Position numbers and translations under genes: made by a program | NCBI GenBank assembly: GCA_947631985.1 | Contig: CANRNK010000009.1 | Span: forward strand, 1-35,292 | Source of the DNA: an uncultured Lachnospiraceae bacterium | Lineage (GTDB): Bacteria; Bacillota; Clostridia; Lachnospirales; Lachnospiraceae | Direction of reading: 5' to 3' | Length of the DNA stretch: 35,292 bases | Notes under the pieces: generated by a model | Databases searched by the model: none | Told to the model about the DNA's origin: nothing | Seen by the model: only the letters and a program-made list of their open reading frames with translations | Shown: positions 1 through 8,452 of the stretch, in pieces | How the letters are laid out: each line of letters opens with the position of its first letter | How positions within the stretch are numbered: position 1 is the stretch's first letter

Positions 1-363
1 GGATATGATACGCTTAATAAGGCAATCATACTCGGTGGATTTGGTTTTAATAGATGGAAACAAGATCAGGATACCGTACCCTCTTCTATCAGAAGCGTTT
101 CTAAGGAAGAAATTACGCAGGCAGATAAAAACGGCTTTGTGATAAAACATATTTTTGAGCTGACAAATGAATCGAATGGAATTCGCTGTGTTGTAGAAAA
201 TAGAAAAATTTCTAAAAAACATCTTTTATCTAATGTACATGGCACAAACAACATGATTATAATTGAAACAGACGAAAGTGGAGAACGCGCATTTTTTGGA
301 CATGGTGCAGGAGCTAAGCCAACGGCCTGCGCTATGTTTGATGATTTGATAAGCGTATTATAA
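1..363 (+). CDS. homoserine dehydrogenase-like protein, C-terminal part (5' truncated by window edge)
   Basis: Frame 1 is open from base 1 (GYDTLNKAIILGGFGF...). The C-terminus NNMIIIETDESGERAFFGHGAGAKPTACAMFDDLISVL matches the GxGAGxxPTAxAxxxDL end of homoserine dehydrogenases. Confidence 0.7.
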   Translation, partial: GYDTLNKAIILGGFGFNRWKQDQDTVPSSIRSVSKEEITQADKNGFVIKHIFELTNESNGIRCVVENRKISKKHLLSNVHGTNNMIIIETDESGERAFFGHGAGAKPTACAMFDDLISVL

Positions 364-375
364 GGAGGAATTTTT

Positions 376-1089
376 GTGGGAGTAGATGCAATTATATGGG
401 ACTATGATGGAACACTTGTCGACAGTGCAAGAAAGAATATGGCGGTTACAGTAGAGGTGCTGCGACACTTTGATCAAGAGATTGAGCTGCATTTGCCTGA
501 CGCATTAAAGAGCTATGAGAATTATAGTTTAGCAAATCATACCTATAAAAACTGGCGCGATCTTTACAAAAACAGTTTCAATATTAGAGAGGAAGATTTG
601 GACGAAGCCGGCAAGCTCTGGACACCAGAACAATGCAAAAATAAAATAATACCCGATTTCTTCTCGGGGATGGAGGATTTGCTCCACAAGATGAAACCAA
701 TTAAAATGGGAATCTGTTCTCAAAATAGCAGCAAGAATATTGAAGATACGCTAAGACACTACGGTGTCGAAGATTGCTTTGAAATGCTGATTGGGGTTGA
801 CGAAGTGTCAGGAAAAGAGCAAAAACCGCATCCTGCGGGTTTTATCAAATGCCTGCAGGGACTTCGCGTACCAACTGGAGAAGCCAATGTGATTTATATT
901 GGGGATCATAGTGAAGATGTTGTCTTTGGAAAGAATGCACAGGAACAATTTAGGGAGGATGGATTACGTGTAATTTGTATTGCAGTAGATTTTTTGCAAC
1001 AAGAGCATCTTGGGGTATGGAAAGTGGAACCGGATTATCGTGCAAAAAGCGTGGGTGAACTTCATACTATTTTATTTTCCCTTATTTAA
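376..1089 (+). CDS. HAD-superfamily hydrolase (phosphoglycolate phosphatase-like)
   Basis: DYDGTLVDS motif I, GICSQNSS motif II, KPHPAGF and YIGDHSEDV motif IV; GTG start after AAGGAGG. Confidence 0.85.
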   Translation: MGVDAIIWDYDGTLVDSARKNMAVTVEVLRHFDQEIELHLPDALKSYENYSLANHTYKNWRDLYKNSFNIREEDLDEAGKLWTPEQCKNKIIPDFFSGMEDLLHKMKPIKMGICSQNSSKNIEDTLRHYGVEDCFEMLIGVDEVSGKEQKPHPAGFIKCLQGLRVPTGEANVIYIGDHSEDVVFGKNAQEQFREDGLRVICIAVDFLQQEHLGVWKVEPDYRAKSVGELHTILFSLI

Positions 1090-1170
1090 GTAGAAGTTTG
1101 CATATTGCATTCGAAAGCATTCATGGAATATAATCAGACTAATGAAAAAATTATGAGAGGAATTACAAAC

Positions 1171-1812
1171 ATGAAAATTGCTCTTACTTTTGATGATGGT
1201 CCCAATTTAGGAACTACAGTTGATGTCCTTGCCCTTTTAAAAAAGTACAAAATAAAAGCATCTTTTTTTATAATTGGAAATCTGATAAATGACAGTACAA
1301 TTAAAATATTAAAGCAGATTACAGAGTCTGGATGTGAGATTGAAAATCATTCTTTTACACATTCGTTTATGACACATCTGACGAAACAAGAAATGTGGTA
1401 TGAAACTGACAAAACAAGTAATCTGATTGAGGAAATAACAGGGAGGAGACCACGATTTTTCAGACCTCCTTATATAGATGTGAATCAGGAAATGTTTGAT
1501 TCCATTCCACTCGTCTTTATCAGCGGAGAAGGAGTAGAGGATTGGAATGATGAAATAAAAGCAGAAGAACGGGTAAGCCGGCTTTTAACGAAGATAAGGG
1601 ATGGAGATATTGTGTTACTACATGACCTGGAAGGAAACATGGAAACAGTGAAAGCACTGGAAGTAGTGATACCAGAATGGATTGCCGAGGGATATGAGTT
1701 TTTAACGGTCGCGGAATTGTTTGATCAGGCAAATAAAACACCAAAAGCCCAGGATGGAATTCTGTATTCTAACATAAATGATGCAGAGGAAAAAGGAGGA
1801 GAGCAGATTTGA
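1171..1812 (+). CDS. polysaccharide deacetylase family protein
   Basis: MKIALTFDDGPN, HSFTH, RFFRPPY and IVLLHD NodB motifs; ATG at 1171 after AGAGGA is preferred over the longer ORF from 1105. Confidence 0.9.
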   Translation: MKIALTFDDGPNLGTTVDVLALLKKYKIKASFFIIGNLINDSTIKILKQITESGCEIENHSFTHSFMTHLTKQEMWYETDKTSNLIEEITGRRPRFFRPPYIDVNQEMFDSIPLVFISGEGVEDWNDEIKAEERVSRLLTKIRDGDIVLLHDLEGNMETVKALEVVIPEWIAEGYEFLTVAELFDQANKTPKAQDGILYSNINDAEEKGGEQI

Positions 1813-2324
1813 AGAAAGAAGAATATAAGAAGACAAATGAGATCGTCTTGAAACAGGAAGCAAGATTGCTGTTTCAAAAATTCGATCATAATCTGGCATT
1901 TGAGCTTAGCAATTATATAATCGAAAAGGCGAAGAAAGAAAACAAAGTCATTGCAGTGTCAATCAGACAATTAAATGGAGCAATCATATTTCAATATTTG
2001 ATGGAGGGCACTAATAAAAAGAACCAAAACTGGATGAATAGAAAGTTTAATACAGTCTGCTTCACCAGGAGAAGCTCATTTGGTGCCTGGCTTACCGGTC
2101 AGATTACAGGGGAGAGAGCAGGTACACCAGATTTAAAGGAAGAGGAATATGCATTTTGTGGAGGTGGATTTCCAATCTGTCTGGTGACAGGTGAGTTAGT
2201 AGGTGTAATTACGATTTCTAACTTACCACATGAAATGGATCATCATTTTCTGGTTCAGACCATTGCAGAATGGATGAAAATTGAGATTCCTTCTATAGAT
2301 TTAAGCTATGATTATGCATTATAA
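1809..2324 (+). CDS. UPF0303 / heme-degrading domain-like protein
   Basis: 171 aa with family-like GGGFPICLVTGELVGVITISNLPHEMDHHFLVQTIAEW; overlaps the upstream stop; GGAGGAG RBS. Confidence 0.7.
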   Translation: MKKEEYKKTNEIVLKQEARLLFQKFDHNLAFELSNYIIEKAKKENKVIAVSIRQLNGAIIFQYLMEGTNKKNQNWMNRKFNTVCFTRRSSFGAWLTGQITGERAGTPDLKEEEYAFCGGGFPICLVTGELVGVITISNLPHEMDHHFLVQTIAEWMKIEIPSIDLSYDYAL

Positions 2325-2345
2325 AGCATGCTAAAGCATGCAGAT
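2318..2345. repeat. 28-bp direct repeat copy 1 (attataaagcatgctaaagcatgcagat), contains GCATGC-TAAA-GCATGC hairpin
   Basis: Identical 28-mer at 2385..2412; includes the stop codon of the upstream gene. Confidence 0.9.
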
Positions 2346-2384
2346 AGGGGAGATACGTTGAACGTAAGACATGTTCAACTTTTG

Positions 2385-2412
2385 ATTATAAAGCATGCTA
2401 AAGCATGCAGAT
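2385..2412. repeat. 28-bp direct repeat copy 2, immediately upstream of the RBS of the Dabb gene
   Basis: Identical to 2318..2345; followed by tggaggagatATG. Confidence 0.9.
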
Positions 2413-2422
2413 TGGAGGAGAT

Positions 2423-2728
2423 ATGATAAAACATATTGTAATGTTTAAGCTTCTTGAGGAAGTAAATGGAAAAAGGAAAGAGGAGAATTTATTAGAAATT
2501 TGTGAAAAAGCCAAGAAACTAAAAGATTTGATTCCAGCGATTCTATCATTAGAAGTTCAGATAAATTCTAGTGAAGCTCCAGAAAGTAACTATGAGTTTG
2601 CTTTGATTTGTGACTTTGCTTCAATTGAGAAACTAAACGAATATCAGGTGCATCCTGAGCATATTGCATTTGGTAAGTTTATTACGCAGCTAAGAGAATT
2701 AAGAGCTTGTATTGATTACGAGTACTAA
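2423..2728 (+). CDS. Dabb (stress-responsive alpha/beta-barrel) family protein
   Basis: MIKHIVMFKL...LEVQINSSEAPESNYEFALICDFASIEKLNEYQVHPEHIAFGKFI; RBS GGAGGAG places the start at 2423. Confidence 0.8.
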   Translation: MIKHIVMFKLLEEVNGKRKEENLLEICEKAKKLKDLIPAILSLEVQINSSEAPESNYEFALICDFASIEKLNEYQVHPEHIAFGKFITQLRELRACIDYEY

Positions 2729-2829
2729 AGAGGGAAATGATTTTACAATTATTTCACATTAGTTTTGATTTTATGCTGAAAAGAAACACAGATGGAAATG
2801 AAAATGAAATAGAAGTCAGGATATTTAAA

Positions 2830-2866
2830 TGGCATCTTCCTAAAAAAGGAGGATGTCATTTTTTAT
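2830..2866 (+). terminator. Rho-independent terminator
   Basis: 12-bp stem TGGCATCTTCCT/AGGAGGATGTCA (two G-U pairs), A5 loop, then T-run. Confidence 0.8.
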
Positions 2867-3070
2867 AATAGTCATAAAAATTCAAATTAATTGATATATC
2901 AAAATATAAAAAAGAATACATATATAACTAGAGGATTTTTGTAGAAATATTTAGACAATTATATTATGATAGATTAAAATAGAAACATAAATAAAATATA
3001 AATAGAAAACGCGTTAAGCACCAAAAACAGGATGATTATGAAATAATCCAATAGAAAGGAGGCAAATAAT

Positions 3071-4648
3071 ATGTTGGAAAAAATAGATCTAAATAAGAAG
3101 TTAAGCAAAAAGGAATATGAGATAGCCATGGATGAACTGGCACCTAAATTAGCACTATTACAGAGAGAATGCAAGGCGGCAGAAATTCCTATTATGGTGT
3201 TATTCGAAGGATGGGGTGCATCCGGAAAAGGTACTTTAATTAATAAATTGATTGCCCCGCTTGATCCAAGAGGATTCAAAGTCTTTACCATACAAAAAGT
3301 ATCAGAAGAAGAGGCAATGCGACCATTTTTGTGGCGCTTTTGGACAAAACTTCCAGCGAAAGGAAGAATTCATATCTTTGACAGAAGCTGGTACCGAAGT
3401 GTTGTTGCAAATAGTATAGACACATCAGGAAAAGAGAATGAAAAGGCAAGGTGGTTGTCTGAAATCAATCAGTTTGAGCAGGAGTTGGTAGAAGATGGAA
3501 TGATTATCATAAAATTTTTCCTTCACATTTCGCAGAAGGTACAAAAGTCAAGGTTTAAAGGGTTGGAAAAAACAAAAAAGACATCATGGAGAGTTACCAG
3601 CCAGGATTGGAAGCAAAATGAATCCTATGACAAGTATAGAAATTTATTTGACGAGATGATTGCAAAAACAGACACAGAGTATGCACCATGGACCATTATT
3701 GAAGCAACGGATAAGGAGTTTGCAACAAGTAAAATCATAGCAACCATGGTGGAAAAGCTACAAGATGCAAAAAAGAAAAAGGAAGAAGCATTATATCAAA
3801 AAGAGATTAGCAAACAGGATGACCAGGTAGAAAGCAATGAAAAAAAGCAGAACAACGAAAAAGAAGTTCCAATCATAAGAACAGAAAGTAAGGCTTACCT
3901 TGAGATTGAAAAGGCACTTAAGCTAGACGTTCTTAGTGGGGTTGATCTTAGCCTGACTTTAGGAAAAGAGAATTATAAGAAAAGAGTAATTGAATTACAG
4001 GAAAAGCTTGCAATTCTTCATTATGAAATGTATCGAAATCGGATTCCAGTGGTTCTAGCTTTTGAAGGTTGGGATGCAGGAGGAAAAGGCGGAGCAATTA
4101 AGCGGCTTACAGAAAATATTGATCCTAGAGGCTATGAAGTTGTTCCAGTCTCCGCACCGAACGATATTGAGAGAGCACATCACTATCTTTGGAGATTTTG
4201 GAATGCGATTCCAAAGGCAGGTCATCTGACCATTTTTGACAGAACCTGGTATGGAAGAGTCATGGTGGAGCGGATTGAAGGGTTTTGCAGTGAAAAAGAG
4301 TGGCAAAGGGCTTATAATGAGATCAATCACATGGAAGAACATCTGACAAATTTTGGTTGCATTGTGATTAAGTTTTGGCTTCATATAGATAAGGAAGAGC
4401 AGGCAAGGAGATTTAAGGAGCGACAGGAAACACCTGAAAAACAATGGAAGATTACAGAGGAAGACTGGCGAAACCGGGAACAGTGGGAACAATATGAGGA
4501 GGCGGTCAACGAAATGATTATTAGAACCTCCACCACAAATGCACCTTGGATTATTGTGGAAGCCAATGATAAATATTTTGCAAGAATAAAGGTGCTTGAA
4601 ACAGTTGTGAATGCATTAGAAGAAAGGATGGGCAAGAAGGCAAAATGA
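3071..4648 (+). CDS. PPK2-family polyphosphate kinase / polyphosphate:AMP phosphotransferase, two fused PPK2 domains
   Basis: Two PPK2 domains: Walker A GWGASGKGTLINKL and GWDAGGKGGAIKRL; RFWTKLP/RFWNAIP; FDRSWYRSVV/FDRTWYGRVMVER; RBS AAAGGAGG. Confidence 0.9.
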   Translation: MLEKIDLNKKLSKKEYEIAMDELAPKLALLQRECKAAEIPIMVLFEGWGASGKGTLINKLIAPLDPRGFKVFTIQKVSEEEAMRPFLWRFWTKLPAKGRIHIFDRSWYRSVVANSIDTSGKENEKARWLSEINQFEQELVEDGMIIIKFFLHISQKVQKSRFKGLEKTKKTSWRVTSQDWKQNESYDKYRNLFDEMIAKTDTEYAPWTIIEATDKEFATSKIIATMVEKLQDAKKKKEEALYQKEISKQDDQVESNEKKQNNEKEVPIIRTESKAYLEIEKALKLDVLSGVDLSLTLGKENYKKRVIELQEKLAILHYEMYRNRIPVVLAFEGWDAGGKGGAIKRLTENIDPRGYEVVPVSAPNDIERAHHYLWRFWNAIPKAGHLTIFDRTWYGRVMVERIEGFCSEKEWQRAYNEINHMEEHLTNFGCIVIKFWLHIDKEEQARRFKERQETPEKQWKITEEDWRNREQWEQYEEAVNEMIIRTSTTNAPWIIVEANDKYFARIKVLETVVNALEERMGKKAK

Positions 4649-4881
4649 GGAACATTCAGGATGTTCATGGGAATAATAAGCTAACAGAAAAGGAACGCTT
4701 GATTCTTCTTAAAATGCAGCAGGATGAGATTGACGGGCATTTCACCTATCAACACTTGGCAAGGTATGCAAAAGGGGAGGACAATAAAAAAGTTTTAATT
4801 CAGATGTCAAATGATGAAAAACAGCATTATCTGAATTGGAAGAAATATTGCAATACGTTGGATCTATGGTACTGGGATTAA
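4645..4881 (+). CDS. N-terminal ferritin-like/rubrerythrin-like fragment of a ferritin-VIT1 fusion (probably a disrupted gene)
   Basis: LTEKERLILLKMQQDEIDGHFTYQHLA...MSNDEKQHYLNWKKY, then 10 out-of-frame residues to the stop; ATGA overlap with the PPK2 stop. Confidence 0.5.
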   Translation: MRNIQDVHGNNKLTEKERLILLKMQQDEIDGHFTYQHLARYAKGEDNKKVLIQMSNDEKQHYLNWKKYCNTLDLWYWD

Positions 4882-5327
4882 ATGATGCATTGGTCGAATT
4901 GACAGGAACAATAGCAGGCTTAACCTTTGCATTACAAAGTACCAGACTGGTTGCCCTTTCAGGACTGATTACTGGAATCTCGGCAACGCTTTCCATGGCT
5001 TCGTCGGAATATTTATCGGCAAAAAGCAATGGGGAAGAGAACGCTTTGAAATCTTCAATTTATACTGGAATTGCATACTTGGTAACAGTTGCTTTTTTAA
5101 CGCTTCCTTACTTATTATTGCCTGACAACGCCTATGCCTGGGCGCTCGGAATTATGCTTGTGATTGTAATTTTAATTATTTTCTTTTTTAATTATTATAT
5201 TTCAGTGGCAAAATCGCTTCCTTTTAAGAAAAGATTTATGGAAATGGCAGGCATTAGTTTATCCGTTGCACTCATTTCTTTTGCAATTGGGTTGTTAGTC
5301 AAGAAATTTTTAGGAGTTACTATTTAG
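4836..5327 (+). CDS. VIT1/CCC1 family iron/manganese transporter domain (frame-shifted 3' part of the same disrupted gene)
   Basis: YVGSMVLGLNDALVELTGTIAGLTFALQSTRLVALSGLITGISATLSMASSEYLSAKS is a clear VIT1 signature; TTG start inside the upstream ORF with no convincing RBS. Confidence 0.6.
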   Translation: MEEILQYVGSMVLGLNDALVELTGTIAGLTFALQSTRLVALSGLITGISATLSMASSEYLSAKSNGEENALKSSIYTGIAYLVTVAFLTLPYLLLPDNAYAWALGIMLVIVILIIFFFNYYISVAKSLPFKKRFMEMAGISLSVALISFAIGLLVKKFLGVTI

Positions 5328-5407
5328 TACAGAAAGAACAATAAAGGCAGTAATATTTATGGGAAACACGTGATTAAATCATTAGTTATAAGAATAGGAG
5401 TGAGACA

Positions 5408-6700
5408 ATGGATTTTGGACTATTACATCCTGCAGAGCAAATTGTCATGATTATGGAAAGAATCTACGGATATGGCATGACGACAACATCCGGTGGAAAC
5501 CTGTCTATTAAAGACGAAGACGGAAATATTTGGATTTCACCAGCCGGAGTAGACAAAGGGTCTCTTGGAATGAGAGACATTGTGTGTGTAAAAAAAGACG
5601 GAACGGTTGAAGGAATTCACAAACCTTCCAGTGAGTATCCATTTCACAAAAGTATTTATGAAGCAAGACCGGATTTACAAGCGATTGTACATGCGCATCC
5701 ACCAGCACTGGTAGCCTTTTCCATAGTCAGAAAGTTGCCAGATACACAATTGATTCCGAATATAAAACTTGTATGTGGTGGAATCGGATTAGCCAGATAT
5801 GGATTACCTGGAAGCAATGATTTGGGAGAGAAAATAGCAAGAGAATTTATAAAAGGGAATAATTCGGTTATTTTGGAGAACCATGGTGTTGTTGTAGGTG
5901 GGAAAACTCTTTTTGAAACGTTTATGGCCTTTGAAACGCTTGATTTTTGTGCCAGATTGGAAATCAGGGCAAGAAGCATTGGAAATACGATTCCTTTATC
6001 AAATATTGAGATTGAATTATCTAAAAACAAAAATCATGAGGAATTGGAGGAGTATTGTGAGGAAACCTATAGCACCCGTGAAAAAGAATTACGCAGAGAG
6101 ATGTGTCAGCTTATACACAGATCCTATGACCAGCAATTATTCACGAGTTCACAAGGGACCTTTTCACAAAGATTAAATGCGGATTCTTTCATCATTACAC
6201 CCTATGGAAAAGACAGGAAATACATGGAAGTAGGAGACCTGGTTAAAGTATGCCAGAAAGGAAAAGAAAAGGGGAAATTGCCTAGCCGGTCTGTAACGAT
6301 GCACCAGGAGATTTATAAGCAACATCCTCATGTGAATGCAGTAATTATTGCGCATCCACCTAATATTATGGCCTTTGCAATTACGGATGAAAAGTTTGAT
6401 TCAAGAACGATTCCGGAAAGTTATATTATGCTAAGAGAGATACCAAAGCTTCCGTTCGGAGCAAATTTTATGGAACCGAGAAAGACAGCAGAAATATTTG
6501 AAGAAAAAACACCGATTGCGATGGTGAGAAATGACTGTGTCATTGTAACAGGAAGCAGTTTGCTGAATGCTTTTGACAGGCTTGAGGTGTTAGAATATAG
6601 CGCAAAAGCAGTTTTGGATGCAAAGATGATAGGAGAACTTGTCAAAATTGAGAATTCAGCGGTAGAAGAACTGATTGAAGCATTTCATCTGAAAAAATAA
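5408..6700 (+). CDS. class II aldolase/adducin family protein with two tandem aldolase domains
   Basis: First domain TSGGNLSIK, PSSE, VHAHPPALVAFS, ENHGVVVGG; second similar domain from about residue 222 (IAHPPNIMAFA). RBS TAGGAGTGAG. Confidence 0.85.
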   Translation: MDFGLLHPAEQIVMIMERIYGYGMTTTSGGNLSIKDEDGNIWISPAGVDKGSLGMRDIVCVKKDGTVEGIHKPSSEYPFHKSIYEARPDLQAIVHAHPPALVAFSIVRKLPDTQLIPNIKLVCGGIGLARYGLPGSNDLGEKIAREFIKGNNSVILENHGVVVGGKTLFETFMAFETLDFCARLEIRARSIGNTIPLSNIEIELSKNKNHEELEEYCEETYSTREKELRREMCQLIHRSYDQQLFTSSQGTFSQRLNADSFIITPYGKDRKYMEVGDLVKVCQKGKEKGKLPSRSVTMHQEIYKQHPHVNAVIIAHPPNIMAFAITDEKFDSRTIPESYIMLREIPKLPFGANFMEPRKTAEIFEEKTPIAMVRNDCVIVTGSSLLNAFDRLEVLEYSAKAVLDAKMIGELVKIENSAVEELIEAFHLKK

Positions 6701-6702
6701 TA

Positions 6703-6745
6703 AAAATCCTGCGTTGTGTCACCTAAAACCACAACGCAGGATTTT
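6703..6745. terminator. bidirectional Rho-independent terminator between convergent genes
   Basis: 16-bp perfect stem AAAATCCTGCGTTGTG / CACAACGCAGGATTTT. Confidence 0.9.
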
Positions 6746-6748
6746 GTA

Positions 6749-8440
6749 TTAGTGCTCCATATTTCTGTGGAATAACTTATGTTCTTTTCCTTTGAACAAA
6801 GTATCATACATTTGTAATAAGACTGGGTTCTCATCAGGATATCTAATATTTGAGGTGGTATCTACTTTATAAATACCATCCATACGACTTTTTCTGGTTC
6901 TTGCACCAGCAAAAGGAGGTTGTCCACCACCCATGATACATCCGCGGCGACAGGCCATTACTTCAACAAAATCATATTGTACTTCTCCGGACTTGATTCG
7001 ATCAAGTAATTTTGCAGTTGCAGCAAGTCCATGAACAACAGCAATTTTCACTTCGCGGTCTCCCAACATAAGGGAAGCTTCCTTTAAGGTATCTTCACCA
7101 CGAACACCGGTAAAACTGATTTCTTCTAATGTTTTGTAATTTTTTTCTTTTGCAAGCTTTCTAAGGACGGCTTCTGTTACACCACCAGTTGTTCCAAAAA
7201 TTTTTCCGCCACCAGAAGCGACTGCAAATGGCATATCCGCGGCTTCATCTTCCAGCTGATCAAACCGGATTCCAACCTGTTTAATCATCCGAATAATTTC
7301 TTGTGTTGTAAGAACAAAGTCAGTGTCTTGTTTTCCGTCTGTGAAGTTATCAGGACGTAGAATTTCGGCCTTTTTTGCGGTACAGGGCATGATAGATACA
7401 ACGATGGTCTTCTTACCTTCTGACGCATCTTTTTCTTTGAAGTATTCCTTTAACAGTGGTGAAAACATACCCTGTGGAGAACGACAAGATGAAATATTAT
7501 TTGCAAACTCTGGGTATCTACTTTCACAGAACTTGACCCATCCAGGGCAGCATGATGTGAAAAGTGGCAGGTTCGTATTCTGCTCAAGACGTTGTGCCAA
7601 TTCTTTCGACTCTTCCATTACAGTCAGGTCCGCTGCAAAACTGGTATCATATACAGCATCAAAGCCCATCATACGAAGTGAGTTTACTAGTTTTCCAAAG
7701 CTATTTTCCCCTTTGGGAAGATTAAAGCTATCGCCAACTGCAATTCGAACAGCAGGTGCAATCTGTGCTACAACTCTGACATTTGGGTCGTCAATTGCAT
7801 TCCAGATTTGAGTTACATTGGTACGTACTGTAATTGCAGCAGTGGGACAGACAACTGCACACTGTCCACAGCCAACACAGTCCGTCTCGGCTAAAGTCTT
7901 GTTAAAAGCTGGCATTACCTGAGTTTCAGATCCACGATAAGCAAAGTCAATTGCGCCGACTGCCTGAATTTCATCGCAAGTTCTGACACAGTCTCCGCAA
8001 AGGATACATTTATTGGGATCACGAACGATAGAAGGAGAACTCATATCCAAAGGAAGCTGTTTTTTGTTATTTAAAAATCTGACAGCATGGACACCAACTC
8101 GGAAGGCAAGGTCTTGCAAAGAGCAGCTTCCGTTTTTTTGGCATGTGGTACAATCTCTACAGTGAGAAGAAAGTAGCAATTCAATAATCATCTTTCGATA
8201 AGCCTGAACGCGCTTCGTATTTGTTTGAATGACCATGCCTGGTCTTGGCTGTTCCGAACAAGAGGCAAAAATATTGCCACGTTCATCTTCAACAACACAC
8301 ATTCTGCAGGCGCCATAGATTGACAGCTCAGAATGATAACAAAAAGTTGGAAGATCGATTCCTATTTTTCTGATGAGAGATAATACATTTTTCTCGTCCT
8401 CAATGGGAACTCTTTTTGAATCTATTGTTATATAATTCAT
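6749..8440 (-). CDS. [FeFe] hydrogenase catalytic subunit (HndD/HydA-type, NAD(P)-linked)
   Basis: N-terminal [2Fe-2S] (CYHSELSIYGACRMCVV), CRDCTTCQKNGSC, two 4Fe-4S motifs, H-cluster motifs TSCCPGW, MPCTAKKAE, EVMACRRGCIMGGGQP. Confidence 0.95.
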   Translation of the reverse strand: MNYITIDSKRVPIEDEKNVLSLIRKIGIDLPTFCYHSELSIYGACRMCVVEDERGNIFASCSEQPRPGMVIQTNTKRVQAYRKMIIELLLSSHCRDCTTCQKNGSCSLQDLAFRVGVHAVRFLNNKKQLPLDMSSPSIVRDPNKCILCGDCVRTCDEIQAVGAIDFAYRGSETQVMPAFNKTLAETDCVGCGQCAVVCPTAAITVRTNVTQIWNAIDDPNVRVVAQIAPAVRIAVGDSFNLPKGENSFGKLVNSLRMMGFDAVYDTSFAADLTVMEESKELAQRLEQNTNLPLFTSCCPGWVKFCESRYPEFANNISSCRSPQGMFSPLLKEYFKEKDASEGKKTIVVSIMPCTAKKAEILRPDNFTDGKQDTDFVLTTQEIIRMIKQVGIRFDQLEDEAADMPFAVASGGGKIFGTTGGVTEAVLRKLAKEKNYKTLEEISFTGVRGEDTLKEASLMLGDREVKIAVVHGLAATAKLLDRIKSGEVQYDFVEVMACRRGCIMGGGQPPFAGARTRKSRMDGIYKVDTTSNIRYPDENPVLLQMYDTLFKGKEHKLFHRNMEH

Positions 8441-8452
8441 TTTGTACTCCTC

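Noticed and set aside
4055-4492. 145-aa minus-strand ORF inside the PPK2 gene
   Set aside because: Antisense shadow ORF of the second PPK2 domain.
7323-7811. 162-aa plus-strand ORF inside the hydrogenase gene
   Set aside because: Fully antisense to a strongly supported [FeFe] hydrogenase CDS; no RBS or family features.
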